Shown here piece after piece: positions 16,413 to 25,939 of a stretch of 64,000 bases of DNA; the first letter of the stretch is position 1, and each line of letters begins with the position of its first letter. The stretch comes from Bradyrhizobium campsiandrae (GTDB lineage: Bacteria > Pseudomonadota > Alphaproteobacteria > Rhizobiales > Xanthobacteraceae): NCBI RefSeq assembly GCF_014529705.1, contig NZ_JAANIH010000008.1:120887-184886 (forward strand), in the 5' to 3' direction. The notes under the pieces were generated by a model. The model worked only from the letters and a program-made list of their open reading frames with translations. It was not told where the DNA came from and searched no databases. The position numbers and the translations under genes are program-made.

Positions 16413-18563
16413 TCAATTATCCAAGAAGCTCCGCAGCTTCCTTGACCTCGACGGATGCTTCAGCTTCCGCAGCGCCTTGGCTTCGATCTGGCGGATACGC
16501 TCTCTCGTCACCGAGAACTGTTGCCCCACTTCCTCCAGCGTGTGGTCGGTGTTCATGCCGATACCGAAGCGCATGCGGAGCACGCGCTCTTCGCGCGGGG
16601 TGAGGGAGGCGAGCACGCGCGTGGTGGTCTCGCGCAGGTTCGACTGGATCGCAGCATCAATGGGCAGGATCGCGTTCTTGTCCTCGATGAAATCGCCGAG
16701 ATGTGAATCCTCTTCGTCACCGACGGGGGTTTCGAGCGACAAGGGCTCCTTGGCGATCTTGAGAACCTTGCGGACCTTCTCCAAGGGCATGCCGAGCTTT
16801 TCGGCGAGCTCCTCCGGGGTCGGCTCGCGGCCGATCTCGTTGAGCATCTGCCTCGAGGTGCGCACGATCTTGTTGATCGTCTCGATCATGTGCACGGGGA
16901 TGCGGATGGTGCGGGCCTGGTCCGCGATCGAGCGCGTGATCGCCTGGCGGATCCACCACGTGGCGTAGGTCGAGAACTTGTAGCCGCGGCGGTATTCGAA
17001 CTTATCGACCGCCTTCATCAGGCCGATATTGCCTTCCTGGATCAGGTCGAGGAATTGCAGGCCGCGGTTGGTGTATTTCTTCGCGATCGAGATCACGAGA
17101 CGGAGGTTGGCTTCCACCATCTCCTTCTTGGCCTGACGGGCCTCGCGCTCGCCCTTCTGCACGGAGTGCACGATCTTGCGGAACTCGACGATCTCGAGGC
17201 CCGTCAGCGCGGCGAGCTGATGCACCTCGTGACGGAGGTCCTTGATGCGGTCCTTCTCGTGATGGACGAAATTCTTCCAGCCCTTGGCGGAGAGTTTCGA
17301 GACGCGGTTGAGCCAGCGCGGATCGAGCTCCGAGCCGGTGTAGTTGCGCAAAAAGTCCTCGCGCGCGACGCCGTGGCTGTCGGCGAGGCGCATCAGGCGG
17401 CCCTCATGCGAGACGAGGCGCTTGTTGATGTCGTAGAGCTGCTCGACGAGCGAATCGATACGGGCCTGGTTGAGGCGCAGCGACTTCACCTCGACGATGA
17501 TCTCGTCCTTGAGCTTGCGGTACTTGCGCTCCTGGTGCGGCGACAGCGAGGGACCATGCGAGGTGCTCTCGAGCTGGTTCTGGATGTCCTGCTCCTGAAG
17601 CTTGCGCAGCTTCTTGTAGCTCTCGGCGATCTTGTCGAAGATCTCGACCACCTTCGGCTTGAGCTCGGCCTCGATGGCCGCAAGCGACATCTGGTTCTCG
17701 AACTCGTCGTCCTCGTCCATGTCGGCTTCGGCGGCGGCCTCGCCCGGATCCTTCTCCTCGCCGGCCGCACCGCCGGGGGCGGGCTGCGCAGCGCGGAACG
17801 GAGTGGGCGACGGCGGCGCCGCAGGCGGGGCGACATGCGCGGGCGCAGCAGCAGCGACCTCGCCGCCTTCAGCGGGCGCTTCGCCGTTCTCGCCGGTGGG
17901 GCCCGCGATCATCGCATTGTTCATGCCGGCCTTGGCGTCGGGACCGGCATAGGTCGCTTCGAGATCGATGATGTCGCGGAGGAAGATCTTGCCTTCGTTG
18001 AGCTCGTCGCGCCAGATAATGATGGCCTGGAAGGTCAGCGGGCTTTCGCACAGCCCTGCGATCATCGCCTCGCGGCCGGCCTCGATGCGCTTGGCAATCG
18101 CGATTTCGCCTTCGCGGGAGAGCAGCTCGACCGTGCCCATCTCGCGCAGATACATGCGCACGGGATCGTCGGTGCGCTCGCCCGGCTCGCTCTTCTTGAC
18201 CTCGGTGACGGCCTTCTGGGTGACCTCGACGAGCTCGTTGTCGGTCTCGTCCTCGCCCTCGTCCTTGTCTTCCTCGCCTTCAGAATCGTCGGCTTCGGTG
18301 ACGTTGATGCCCATGTCCGAGAGCATGGACATGATGTCCTCGATCTGCTCCGGGGAGGTCTGGTCCGACGGCAAGACTTCGTTGAGCTGATCGAAGGTCA
18401 CGAAGCCGCGCTTCTTGGCCTGCTTGATCATCTTCTTCACTGCCGCGTCGGACAGATCGAGCAAGGGAGACGGCGCGTCCTGGGAATCCTTCTCCGGGGC
18501 GTCCGCTGCCTTGTCGTCTTTTTCCTTGTCCTTCGCCTGCAGCGTCTTTGCCTTGGTGGCCAT
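16413..18563 (-). CDS. rpoD: Primary RNA polymerase sigma factor RpoD (sigma-70/SigA)
   Basis: This is the housekeeping sigma factor, 716 residues. An acidic N terminus with region 1.1 is followed by region 1.2 ([20 protein letters not shown]). A long spacer rich in Ala/Pro/Glu (about residues 220-280) is usual for this group. Region 2 shows [20 protein letters not shown] and [20 protein letters not shown]. Region 4.2 is [20 protein letters not shown]. It lies downstream of dnaG in the same direction, the remnant of the macromolecular-synthesis arrangement, with 372 bp between them. Confidence 0.98.
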   Translation of the reverse strand: MATKAKTLQAKDKEKDDKAADAPEKDSQDAPSPLLDLSDAAVKKMIKQAKKRGFVTFDQLNEVLPSDQTSPEQIEDIMSMLSDMGINVTEADDSEGEEDKDEGEDETDNELVEVTQKAVTEVKKSEPGERTDDPVRMYLREMGTVELLSREGEIAIAKRIEAGREAMIAGLCESPLTFQAIIIWRDELNEGKIFLRDIIDLEATYAGPDAKAGMNNAMIAGPTGENGEAPAEGGEVAAAAPAHVAPPAAPPSPTPFRAAQPAPGGAAGEEKDPGEAAAEADMDEDDEFENQMSLAAIEAELKPKVVEIFDKIAESYKKLRKLQEQDIQNQLESTSHGPSLSPHQERKYRKLKDEIIVEVKSLRLNQARIDSLVEQLYDINKRLVSHEGRLMRLADSHGVAREDFLRNYTGSELDPRWLNRVSKLSAKGWKNFVHHEKDRIKDLRHEVHQLAALTGLEIVEFRKIVHSVQKGEREARQAKKEMVEANLRLVISIAKKYTNRGLQFLDLIQEGNIGLMKAVDKFEYRRGYKFSTYATWWIRQAITRSIADQARTIRIPVHMIETINKIVRTSRQMLNEIGREPTPEELAEKLGMPLEKVRKVLKIAKEPLSLETPVGDEEDSHLGDFIEDKNAILPIDAAIQSNLRETTTRVLASLTPREERVLRMRFGIGMNTDHTLEEVGQQFSVTRERIRQIEAKALRKLKHPSRSRKLRSFLDN

Positions 18564-18935
18564 CCATTGCTCCTAAACGCGTTTCATGCGGGACGTTGCG
18601 CGCGTCCGCGTGAAATCACTTGAACCTGTTGTTCGACGCTCTCGCTTCGTCAGCTCTCGACACGGAAAAGGCGGCGCGCACATCTCTCGCCACCCCGACC
18701 TTTCTCTCGCCGGATTTGCCTAACGCTTCGTGAGCCTCTTTGTCGCGGCGGATGCAGGTGTAGTGCCAACAGCTGTTGCGCGGATTCATTCCTGACGCGT
18801 CTGTTCTGCCTGCGGCCGCGTGGCCAAAGTGCTACAAGACCGTTAAGCCTCGATTAACCCTGTTTTTGCCGCCAAACCTTGGATTTGGCGAGTCTTTTAG
18901 CGGTTACGGTCGCCTCCGTCCGCATGATTCTTTCA
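18564..18935. other. dnaG-rpoD intergenic region
   Basis: About 370 bp upstream of rpoD with no protein-like frame. It presumably holds rpoD promoters on the minus strand. I could not place a convincing -35/-10 pair. Confidence 0.4.
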
Positions 18936-20960
18936 TCACACGCTCTTCTGGAACCGGCCTGACAGCTCGCCAAAACCCTCGATCAGGGCCTCGGTGCCGT
19001 CGACTTCGCCGATCCGGGCCTTGACGTCGCGCAGCCACGCCAAATTGGCCTCGCTGGGGTCCTCCCCCAAGGCCAGCTCGGCGTCTTTCAGCTCTCTAAG
19101 TAGTGAATGCCATTGCCGATGCAAGGCAACGAGCTGGTGCCAGGTGGCAAGAACATCGTCCCTCGCCGCGCCCTCGCGGGCGCCAAACACCGCGGCGGTG
19201 GTAATGGCGCCTTCAACCCGTTGAAGAACCTGCGAAAATCCGCCCTTGTCGAGATCGCCGCGCATCTTCTCGGCCTGCTCCTCGGGGTCCGGCGAGTGGT
19301 AATGGTCGTTGACGAAGGCGCTGATGATGGCGGCGCGGAGCTTGTGGGCCTCGGGGTGGGCGATCTCCAGGGCCGCCACCTCCTCGAGGTGGTCATGCAG
19401 CAGCCAGGGGTGGTTGATCAGGCATTGCAGGATCAGGGCCTCCCGGCGGGAGATGGCGCTGCGCTGCCCCCGCATGATCGGGCTCGCCGCCAGCTGGGGA
19501 CTGGCCGCCTGGTAGGGGCCCGACGGCAGCGGGGCCGGCCCGGACGGGCCGCCGCGGCGGCCGCCGCCAAATCCTTGGCCGAATCCTTGGCCGCCGAATC
19601 GATTCGCCTGCCCGAAGCGGGGCTGGAATGGGCGGCCGCCGCCCCCTTGCCGGAAATTGCCCCTGCCGGCAAAGCCGCCGCGGCCGCCGTCGGGCGAAAA
19701 GGTGCGCTGCAGCCGCTCGACGAAATCGTCGCGGTAATAGCGCCTGACAACCTCGTCGCGGATGCCGTTGGACATCTCCTTGATGCGCGCTTCCAGCGCG
19801 GCCCGGCGTTCCGGGGTGGCAAAATTGCCGCCTTCGAGCTCGCGCGACCACAGCATGTCGGCGAGCGGCCGCGCCGCCGCGATCACCTCCTCGATCGCAC
19901 CGCGGCCGCCGGAGCGCGCGAGGTCGTCAGGGTCCTGGCCCTCCGGCAGCAGGGCAAAACGCAGACTCTTTCCGGGCGCGAGAAACGGCAGCGCGAGATC
20001 GGCGGCACGATACGCCGCCTTCTGTCCGGCCCGGTCGCCGTCGAAGCAGAGGATCGGCTCGTCCGCCATCTTCCACAGCAGCGCGAGCTGGTTTTCGGTC
20101 AGCGCAGTGCCGAGCGGCGCCACCGCGCCGGGAAAGCCCGCGGTGACCATGGCGATGACGTCGACATAGCCTTCGACCACGATCAGCGATGCGCCGTCAT
20201 GGGTGGCTTTGCGCGCGGTCTGGTGATTGTAGAGATTGTCGCCCTTGTGGAAGAGCGGCGTCTCCGGCGAGTTCAAATATTTGGCCGGAACGTCCTTCTC
20301 CAGCGCGCGTCCGCCGAAGGCGATGACGCGGCCGCGCAAATCGGTGATCGGGAACATCACGCGATCGCGAAAGCGGTCATAAGGAACGGGAATGTCGTCG
20401 CCGGCCACAAGCAGCCCGGTTTCGATCATGTCCTCAACCGAGACGCCGAGCTTGCCGAGGTGCTCCTTGAGCGCAAAGCGATCTGGCGAGGCATAGCCGA
20501 GACGGAACTGCAATTGCGTCGCCGGCGAGATGGCGCGGTCGGCGAGATAGCCGCGCGCTTTTGCGCCTTGGCGCGAGGCCAGCGTCTCGGCGAAGAATTT
20601 GGCCGCAAGCTCCATGACGTCATGCAGCGTGCGGCGGCGCTGCTCGTGCCGGGCCGCATCCGGCGTCACCGCCGGCAGCGGCAGGCCGGCCATGCCGGCA
20701 AGCCGCTCGACCGCCTCGCCGAACGGCACGCCGTCGGTCTCCATCACGAAGGAGATGATGTCGCCGTGCTTGCCGGAGGAGAAGTCGTGGTAAAAACCCT
20801 TCTGGTCGTTGACGTAGAAGGACGGCGTCTTTTCCTGTTGAAATGGCGACAGCCCCTTCCACTCGCGCCCCGCCTTCTTCAGCTTGACGCGCTTGCCCAC
20901 GACTTCGGAGACCGAAAGCCGGGCACGCAGCTCGTCGAGGAATTGGGGCGTGAAGCGCAT
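18936..20960 (-). CDS. dnaG: DNA primase DnaG
   Basis: It synthesises RNA primers at the replication fork. The ATG at 20960 (MRFTPQFLDELRARLS) gives 674 residues. The N-terminal zinc-finger fold is recognisable but its ligands are replaced: LSPFQQEKTPSF and YHDFSSGKHGD stand where CPFH and CFGCG are usual. The TOPRIM catalytic core is intact (VVEGYVDVIAM, ILCFDGDRAGQKAA). A Gly/Arg/Phe-rich low-complexity linker (about residues 430-490) precedes the C-terminal helicase-binding part. The upstream TTG at 20978 is not preferred. Confidence 0.96.
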   Translation of the reverse strand: MRFTPQFLDELRARLSVSEVVGKRVKLKKAGREWKGLSPFQQEKTPSFYVNDQKGFYHDFSSGKHGDIISFVMETDGVPFGEAVERLAGMAGLPLPAVTPDAARHEQRRRTLHDVMELAAKFFAETLASRQGAKARGYLADRAISPATQLQFRLGYASPDRFALKEHLGKLGVSVEDMIETGLLVAGDDIPVPYDRFRDRVMFPITDLRGRVIAFGGRALEKDVPAKYLNSPETPLFHKGDNLYNHQTARKATHDGASLIVVEGYVDVIAMVTAGFPGAVAPLGTALTENQLALLWKMADEPILCFDGDRAGQKAAYRAADLALPFLAPGKSLRFALLPEGQDPDDLARSGGRGAIEEVIAAARPLADMLWSRELEGGNFATPERRAALEARIKEMSNGIRDEVVRRYYRDDFVERLQRTFSPDGGRGGFAGRGNFRQGGGGRPFQPRFGQANRFGGQGFGQGFGGGRRGGPSGPAPLPSGPYQAASPQLAASPIMRGQRSAISRREALILQCLINHPWLLHDHLEEVAALEIAHPEAHKLRAAIISAFVNDHYHSPDPEEQAEKMRGDLDKGGFSQVLQRVEGAITTAAVFGAREGAARDDVLATWHQLVALHRQWHSLLRELKDAELALGEDPSEANLAWLRDVKARIGEVDGTEALIEGFGELSGRFQKSV

Positions 20961-21112
20961 GGTGTGGGTGTAGCGCAATCCAGGGTGAGTCGGGCGAAGG
21001 GATCAGGGATATAGGTGCGGCGGAGCCAGAAGTCAGGTTTAGGCGGGTTATCCTGACTATTCGACCTATGCACAGGGGCCGTCACCGTCACCCGCGGTAC
21101 CCAATCCGTCAG

Positions 21113-21234
21113 CCTGAGGTGCTCGCCTCTTCGGCGAGCCTCGAAGGGCGACGGCCCGGCTGGCAGCTGCATCGGGGCCGATTCATCCTTCGAGGCTCAC
21201 ACTGCTTTGCAGTGTGAGCGCCTCAGGATGACGG
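21113..21234. repeat. Intergenic palindromic repeat, family D
   Basis: CCTGAGGTGCTCGCC near the left end answers GCGCCTCAGGATGACGG at the right. Inside are paired blocks GAGCCTCGAAGG / CCTTCGAGGCTC and the small palindrome CACACTGCTTTGCAGTGTG. It is non-coding and occupies most of the gap between dnaG and the 21303 gene. Confidence 0.7.
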
Positions 21235-21302
21235 GACGGGCGCCCCCCGGAATGACGGCGAGCCCCCCTTGAACCCCGCCCGGTTCCACGCTTCGATAGG
21301 CC

Positions 21303-21866
21303 ATGTTCAGGACCTTTCGGGGTGGCCAGAGCGGGGGCTGGCGCGTGACCTCGATCTCGCCTGTGGCGGGCGAACCCCTGCCCTTCATGCCGGCGCTGTC
21401 GGTGACCGACGGCGATGCCGTCGCGCTGCCGCTGGTGCCCTCGCGCAATGCCTGGCGGCTGGTCGGCGTGGCGAGCAGCCTGCGCTACACGGAGCGGCCC
21501 GAGAAGCAGCAGCTCGTCGCCGTGCAGGCCGGCCTCGGCCGGGTCGAAGCGACCTGTGCGGCGCTGATCCCGATCCGCAAGTCGCAGGCCTGGTGGGAGC
21601 TGACGCAGGAAGAGCGGCGCAAGATCTTCGAGGACAAATCGCACCACATCGCCAGCAGCCTGCGTTTTCTGCCCGCGGTGGCGCGTCAGCTCTATCACTG
21701 CCGCGATCTCGGCGAGCCCTTCGATTTCCTGACCTGGTTCGAGTTCGCGCCGGCTCATGCCTCGCTGTTCGAGGAGCTGGTCGGGATGCTCCGGCGCACT
21801 GAAGAGTGGAGCTATGTCGAGCGCGAGGTGGACGTGCGCATGGTGAAGGAAGTGCTGTCGGCTTAA
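21303..21866 (+). CDS. Chlorite-dismutase-family haem protein
   Basis: This 187-residue protein has the length of the short, dimeric chlorite-dismutase-like proteins. Family sequence is visible from the middle on: SSLRFLPAVARQLYHCRDLG, then EPFDFLTWFEFAP and EEWSYVEREVDVRM. The His in LYHCRD is the likely proximal haem ligand. The distal Arg needed for true chlorite dismutation is not obvious in FLTWFEF. It may instead be a haem-binding or peroxidase-like member. Its stop codon overlaps that of the convergent gene in a TTAA. Confidence 0.8.
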   Translation: MFRTFRGGQSGGWRVTSISPVAGEPLPFMPALSVTDGDAVALPLVPSRNAWRLVGVASSLRYTERPEKQQLVAVQAGLGRVEATCAALIPIRKSQAWWELTQEERRKIFEDKSHHIASSLRFLPAVARQLYHCRDLGEPFDFLTWFEFAPAHASLFEELVGMLRRTEEWSYVEREVDVRMVKEVLSA

Positions 21867-22261
21867 TGGTCCAGGAAGCGCCCGGACTCGATGAACGGCA
21901 GGCCCGCCACCGGCCAATTGTAGACGTAAGTCCAGGCCGGCGCTGTGACGCCGTCCGCGCCTGATACGTCGATCAGCTGGCGCAGATATTCGGTCGGCTC
22001 CGGAAAGCCCTCGCCGCAGGCCTCGTACATGTCGAGCTCGCGCAAAAGTTCGTCACCGGCGCGCAAGCGAAAAAGCTCGCCGTGAACGATGTCCGCTGAC
22101 GCCTCGGATAGCAGCAATCCCGGATAATGCTTCACCAGCACGAGCCGGCCGCGGCAGGTCGCTTCGCCGAGGAAATCCGCATGCTGCGCCAACAGCCGCG
22201 CCATCGGATGGTCGAAGCCGCGCATCAACGTGCCGTAGACGAAGAGACGATCGGAGGTCAT
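21863..22261 (-). CDS. Gamma-glutamylcyclotransferase (AIG2-like) family protein
   Basis: This 132-residue protein starts MTSDRLFVYGTLMRGFDHPM. The family signature VYGTLM is at the N terminus, and ELDMYEACGEGFPEPTEYLR holds the conserved acidic region. Members release 5-oxoproline from gamma-glutamyl peptides; some act on other gamma-glutamyl amines. The start at 22261 is chosen because VYGTL normally lies within ten residues of the start; the frame extends to 22309. The substrate is unknown. Confidence 0.85.
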   Translation of the reverse strand: MTSDRLFVYGTLMRGFDHPMARLLAQHADFLGEATCRGRLVLVKHYPGLLLSEASADIVHGELFRLRAGDELLRELDMYEACGEGFPEPTEYLRQLIDVSGADGVTAPAWTYVYNWPVAGLPFIESGRFLDH

Positions 22262-22336
22262 GCTGTTCGAACGTTGCGGCGCCGGTGCAATGGGGTTACT
22301 CCGTTTCAACAGATTATCCTTTCAGAGGCAATCGGG

Positions 22337-23158
22337 ATGGACCTGCACACAGCCGGGGCGACGGATCAACCCGTGACGGATCAACTCCTGGGCGAGGGCG
22401 ATATTCCGCCCGTGCATGAGGTGAATGCGGAGGGCACATCGCCTTTCCTGCTCACATCGGACCATTACGGCCGCATCCTGCCGCGCGCGCTAGGCGACCT
22501 CGGCATTGCCGAGAGCGAGCTTGTCAGGCACATCGCCTGGGACATCGGCATCGCCGGCGTCGCCGACCGGCTCGCCAAGATGCTGGACGCGCATCTCATC
22601 GCACAACGCTACTCGCGGCTCGTGATCGACTGCAACCGCCCGCCTGGCGTCGCGAGCTCGATTCCCGTGATTTCGGAAGCGACGATGGTGCCGCGCAACG
22701 AGGGCATCTCCGAAAGCGAGCGCGGGCTAAGGCGGCGCGAGATCTTCGAGCCCTATCATCGTCGCATCGATGCGGTAATCGACGGCCGCCTGCGCGACAA
22801 GCGGCCGACGGTGCTGGTGTCGCTGCACAGTTTCACGCCGGTCTATGCCGGCGTCGCGCGGCCCTGGCACATCGGCGCGCTGTACAACCGCGACAAGGTG
22901 CTGCCGAAGCTGCTGCTCGGACATCTGCGCGCCGAGGGCGATCTCGTCGTGGGCGACAACGAACCCTACGCGGCGAGCGATCTCACCGATTACACCATTC
23001 CCGTCCACGGCGAGGCGCGCGGTCTCGTCAACACCGGCATCGAGATCCGCCAGGATCTGATCGCCGATCAATCCGGCCAGCAGCAATGGGCGGAGCGGCT
23101 GGCGCGGATCTTTGCGGAGATCGAAACGGAGTTGAAGCCGGAACTGCTGCCCGGCTAG
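22337..23158 (+). CDS. N-formylglutamate amidohydrolase family enzyme
   Basis: This family hydrolyses N-formylglutamate in histidine breakdown, or similar N-acyl substrates. The 273-residue protein has PFLLTSDHYGRILPRALGDL, WDIGIAGVADRLAKML, LVIDCNRPPG and VSLHSFTPVYAGVARPWH, all typical of the family. The ATG at 22337 is preceded by a weak SD. No other hut genes are near, so a role in histidine use is not supported by context. It is convergent with the exporter at 23164. Confidence 0.88.
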   Translation: MDLHTAGATDQPVTDQLLGEGDIPPVHEVNAEGTSPFLLTSDHYGRILPRALGDLGIAESELVRHIAWDIGIAGVADRLAKMLDAHLIAQRYSRLVIDCNRPPGVASSIPVISEATMVPRNEGISESERGLRRREIFEPYHRRIDAVIDGRLRDKRPTVLVSLHSFTPVYAGVARPWHIGALYNRDKVLPKLLLGHLRAEGDLVVGDNEPYAASDLTDYTIPVHGEARGLVNTGIEIRQDLIADQSGQQQWAERLARIFAEIETELKPELLPG

Positions 23159-23163
23159 CCGGC

Positions 23164-23784
23164 TCATTTGGCCCGGATCAACGCCAGCCAGATGCCGCCG
23201 CCGATCATGAAGCCGCCGGAGACGCGCGACACCAGGCGGGTGCGGCGCGCGGAGAAAAAGCCGCGGACCTGACCGGCCAGCAACGCGTAGATTCCGTCGG
23301 TCAATCCGGCCAGCACCATGAAGGTCAATCCGAGCACCAGGACCTGCGACAAATGATCCTTGCTCATGTCCATGAATTGCGGAATGAACGCGCCGAAGAA
23401 CACCAGGAGCTTCGGGTTCGACAACGCCACGACGAAGCCCTGCAACAGAAAGCCTCCGCGCGGAGGCGGCGGCGGGGCATCGGCGGAGACGCCTTCAACC
23501 GGCGAGCGGATCAGCTTGATGCCGAGCCAGACCAGATAGGCCGCACCCGCAAAGCGCACCCAGTTGAACCAATAGCCCATCGTCGCCATCAGCGTGGTCA
23601 GGCCGACCGCGAGGATGCCGATCACGATCAACAGCCCGATCTGCACGCCGAGAATGTTGGTGAGCGCCGGGCGTGTGCCGTACCGCAGCCCGTTGGCGAC
23701 GACGAGCGTGACGATCGGCCCCGGCAGCAGCGCGAGCGCAATGCAGGCGGCGATAAAGGCGAGATAGGCTTGCATGGACATCAT
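23164..23784 (-). CDS. LysE/RhtB-family amino acid exporter (second copy)
   Basis: 206 residues with about six membrane segments. The N-terminal signature is ALLPGPIVTLVVANGLRYG, and NPKLLVFFGAFIPQF is the conserved mid-protein motif. A proline-rich loop (APPPPPRGG) lies before it. The substrate is not inferable. It is a paralogue of the protein at 7050-7661. Confidence 0.9.
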   Translation of the reverse strand: MMSMQAYLAFIAACIALALLPGPIVTLVVANGLRYGTRPALTNILGVQIGLLIVIGILAVGLTTLMATMGYWFNWVRFAGAAYLVWLGIKLIRSPVEGVSADAPPPPPRGGFLLQGFVVALSNPKLLVFFGAFIPQFMDMSKDHLSQVLVLGLTFMVLAGLTDGIYALLAGQVRGFFSARRTRLVSRVSGGFMIGGGIWLALIRAK

Positions 23785-23832
23785 GGGGAGGGCTCAAGGC
23801 TGAAGGCATTTGACGGTATTAATGCATGGCAC

Positions 23833-24375
23833 TTACTTCCCGTCCAGCGCCGACATCATCCACGCTTTCATCTCCGGCGTCTTGAGGAACACGAGCGCCG
23901 CGTGCCGCATCGCGTTGGCGTCGCCTCGCCCCTGCGCCGCCGCGACGACGAGGTCGCACCGCCGTGAGAGGGCGATACCGGTCGCGGTGTGGCGCGCGCC
24001 ATCAGCCATCGCGAGATCATAGGCCCGGGCGCGACCGCGCATGCCACCGACATGCACCGCCTCGCCCGGCGCCCTCGCGGCGAAGCGCGGGGTGATCAGG
24101 TCGAGATCGGCGACGCGATCGACCTCATCGTCATCGGCGACGCCGCCCTCGCAATTGCAGAAGCCGCGCTTGGCGCGGACATAGAGCTCGGTGCCGTCGC
24201 AGCCACCGCCCTCGCAACGAAACGCGCGGCCCGCGGGCCAGCCGTCGCGCGGGAACGGCCAGGCGAGCTCGCGCCATCCAGCAGATGCCGGCGCGGGCTG
24301 CGGCACAAGCTGATCCGCGCCGACGCCGGACACGCCCAGCGCCACTGCCGCCGCGATCGCCGCCGCGCGCCGCAT
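23833..24375 (-). CDS. Exported protein of unknown function, 180 residues
   Basis: The start MRRAAAIAAAVALGVSGVGA is a clear signal peptide. The mature part contains four closely spaced cysteines (FRCEGGGCDG and GFCNCEGG), then LDLITPRFAARAPGEAVHVG and a C-terminal MKAWMMSALDGK. The gene starts two bases after the stop of the beta-propeller-type protein at 24378-25823, so the two are surely cotranscribed. The cysteines suggest a periplasmic disulphide- or metal-binding domain (inference). Confidence 0.75.
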   Translation of the reverse strand: MRRAAAIAAAVALGVSGVGADQLVPQPAPASAGWRELAWPFPRDGWPAGRAFRCEGGGCDGTELYVRAKRGFCNCEGGVADDDEVDRVADLDLITPRFAARAPGEAVHVGGMRGRARAYDLAMADGARHTATGIALSRRCDLVVAAAQGRGDANAMRHAALVFLKTPEMKAWMMSALDGK

Positions 24376-24377
24376 CG

Positions 24378-25823
24378 TCAGTTCTTCGGCAGGCCGGCCA
24401 CGGTGCGCGCCGGCCCGGTCAGCTCGAGAATGTGCAGGCCGGTGTTGGCGCGATCGACGATGTAGATGTAGCCGCGGTCGTCGGTCTCGACATTGTTGGT
24501 CTGGATCGCGACCTTGCAGCGCTCGCCGCCCTCGACCGGAATGCACCGCTTGTCGGTCGCCTGCGTGATCGACGGAATGAAGTAGCCGACCTCCTTCGGA
24601 TGATAGGGGTCGCGGATGTCGAGCGCGCGCACCCCGGCATTGAAGAAGGCGATGAAGGCCATCTTCTTGTAATAGACCGGCGCCATGCTTTCGTTCGAGG
24701 AATGCGAGCCGAAGCGGCCGCCGCGCTGGCAGAACTGCCCGCTCGCCTCCGGCACGGTGTAGCTCGAGATCATCATCGGCCGCGTCTCGGTGGTGACGTC
24801 AGCGAACCACACCATCTGCCGCGCCTCACCGCATTCGTTGAGGATCGCTTCATCCACGATCATGACGATGTCGCGCGTCTTGCCGTCCTTGTCGTCGGCG
24901 AACTCGGTGACCGGCATGTCGAGCATCGGAAACGTCGTGTGCGCGCCGTTGAACGCGGACATCGGCAGCCGCGAGATCTCGGGATAGCGCAGATTGTCCG
25001 GCGTCGGCTCCTTCGGCCCATTCAGGAGCTTGTCGCGGTCGACGATCTGCAGAATTCCCCCTTTGTTGGTGCCGTAGCCGAAATAGACCCGGTTGCCGTT
25101 GGGCCCGGTCGAGATCGGTCCGTGCAGTTCGGTCGGGACGGCACCGGTCGATCCGGGCTCCTGACCGGGCAGGCCGAAGTCGCGGATCTTCTGCGGATGC
25201 GCGGGATCTGCGAGATCATAGATTTGCGTCATGCGCCGCGTCCGCCAGTCCGGTGCGCCCGAAACGAGCAAGGCGATGCCGGTGTCGCACTCCCACCAGT
25301 TCTTGTGCGTATCCTTCAATCCACCGATGCGCGTGATCAGGACCGGATTGGCGGGATCGACGACATTCCAGATCTCATGCGCCTCGCTGCCGAAGGTGCG
25401 CAGCATATAGACCGCGTTGGGATCGCCCTTGGGCAGGGACTTGCCGTCGCAGACCCGCACCATCTGCGCACCGCCGGATTCGTACTTGCCTTCCTGCCCC
25501 GGCAGGTGCCTGAGATATTTCGGATGCGCGGGATCGGTGACGTCGACGATCGAGGTCCCGTTCGGCTCCGCCTTGCCCGTCATCGGATTGACGGGTGCCG
25601 GCACGTCATCGGTGCCGCCGTGATGGCCGATATAGGCGATCCAGCGATCGCCCTGGTGATGGATGGTCGGCTGATAGGCGCTACGCGCCTGGAGATCGTT
25701 AAAGCCGACCAGCTTCATGTTCGACGCCTCGGGCGGCGCACCGATGGTCTGCTTCTGGGCATGAACGAGGGCGCTGCCGGCGAAAAAGACGAGGGCGGCA
25801 GCAGTCAGGACGCAACGGAACAT
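24378..25823 (-). CDS. Exported LVIVD-type beta-propeller protein
   Basis: 481 residues. The start at 25823 (MFRCVLTAAALVFFAGSALVHA) gives a signal peptide and is preceded by GGGAGGA. Repeated blades of the form TSIVDVTDPAHPKYLRHLPG, IWNVVDPANPVLITRIGG, IYDLADPAHPQKIRDFG and LDIRDPYHPKEVGYF mark an LVIVD-repeat propeller. It is probably periplasmic. Function unknown; such propellers are usually binding scaffolds. It is the first gene of a two-gene operon with 23833-24375 and is divergent from the ArsR operon. Confidence 0.85.
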   Translation of the reverse strand: MFRCVLTAAALVFFAGSALVHAQKQTIGAPPEASNMKLVGFNDLQARSAYQPTIHHQGDRWIAYIGHHGGTDDVPAPVNPMTGKAEPNGTSIVDVTDPAHPKYLRHLPGQEGKYESGGAQMVRVCDGKSLPKGDPNAVYMLRTFGSEAHEIWNVVDPANPVLITRIGGLKDTHKNWWECDTGIALLVSGAPDWRTRRMTQIYDLADPAHPQKIRDFGLPGQEPGSTGAVPTELHGPISTGPNGNRVYFGYGTNKGGILQIVDRDKLLNGPKEPTPDNLRYPEISRLPMSAFNGAHTTFPMLDMPVTEFADDKDGKTRDIVMIVDEAILNECGEARQMVWFADVTTETRPMMISSYTVPEASGQFCQRGGRFGSHSSNESMAPVYYKKMAFIAFFNAGVRALDIRDPYHPKEVGYFIPSITQATDKRCIPVEGGERCKVAIQTNNVETDDRGYIYIVDRANTGLHILELTGPARTVAGLPKN

Positions 25824-25902
25824 CAAAGTCCTCCCGGAACCAATCTGCGTTGGCTGAGCTTCAACGCTAGCACAGCCATTTGCATGCGCCAAAGACACCA
25901 TC

Positions 25903-25932
25903 TTGACATGCAACCATTTGGTTGCCTATTAT
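25903..25932 (+). promoter_or_regulatory. Promoter of the arsR/AHSA1 operon with overlapping operator
   Basis: TTGACA at 25903-25908 and TATTAT at 25927-25932 form a near-consensus promoter with an 18-bp spacer. The spacer contains the perfect inverted repeat GCAACCA-TT-TGGTTGC (25910-25925). A repressor bound there would block RNA polymerase, and the first gene encodes an ArsR-type repressor, so autoregulation is expected. The -10 box ends only seven bases before the ATG at 25940, implying a leaderless mRNA. Confidence 0.8.
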
Positions 25933-25939
25933 CGCCACC

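Noticed and set aside
16890..18623. 577-residue plus-strand frame over rpoD
   Set aside because: It is the shadow of rpoD, rich in Leu/Val/Asp repeats produced by complementing the sigma-factor codons.
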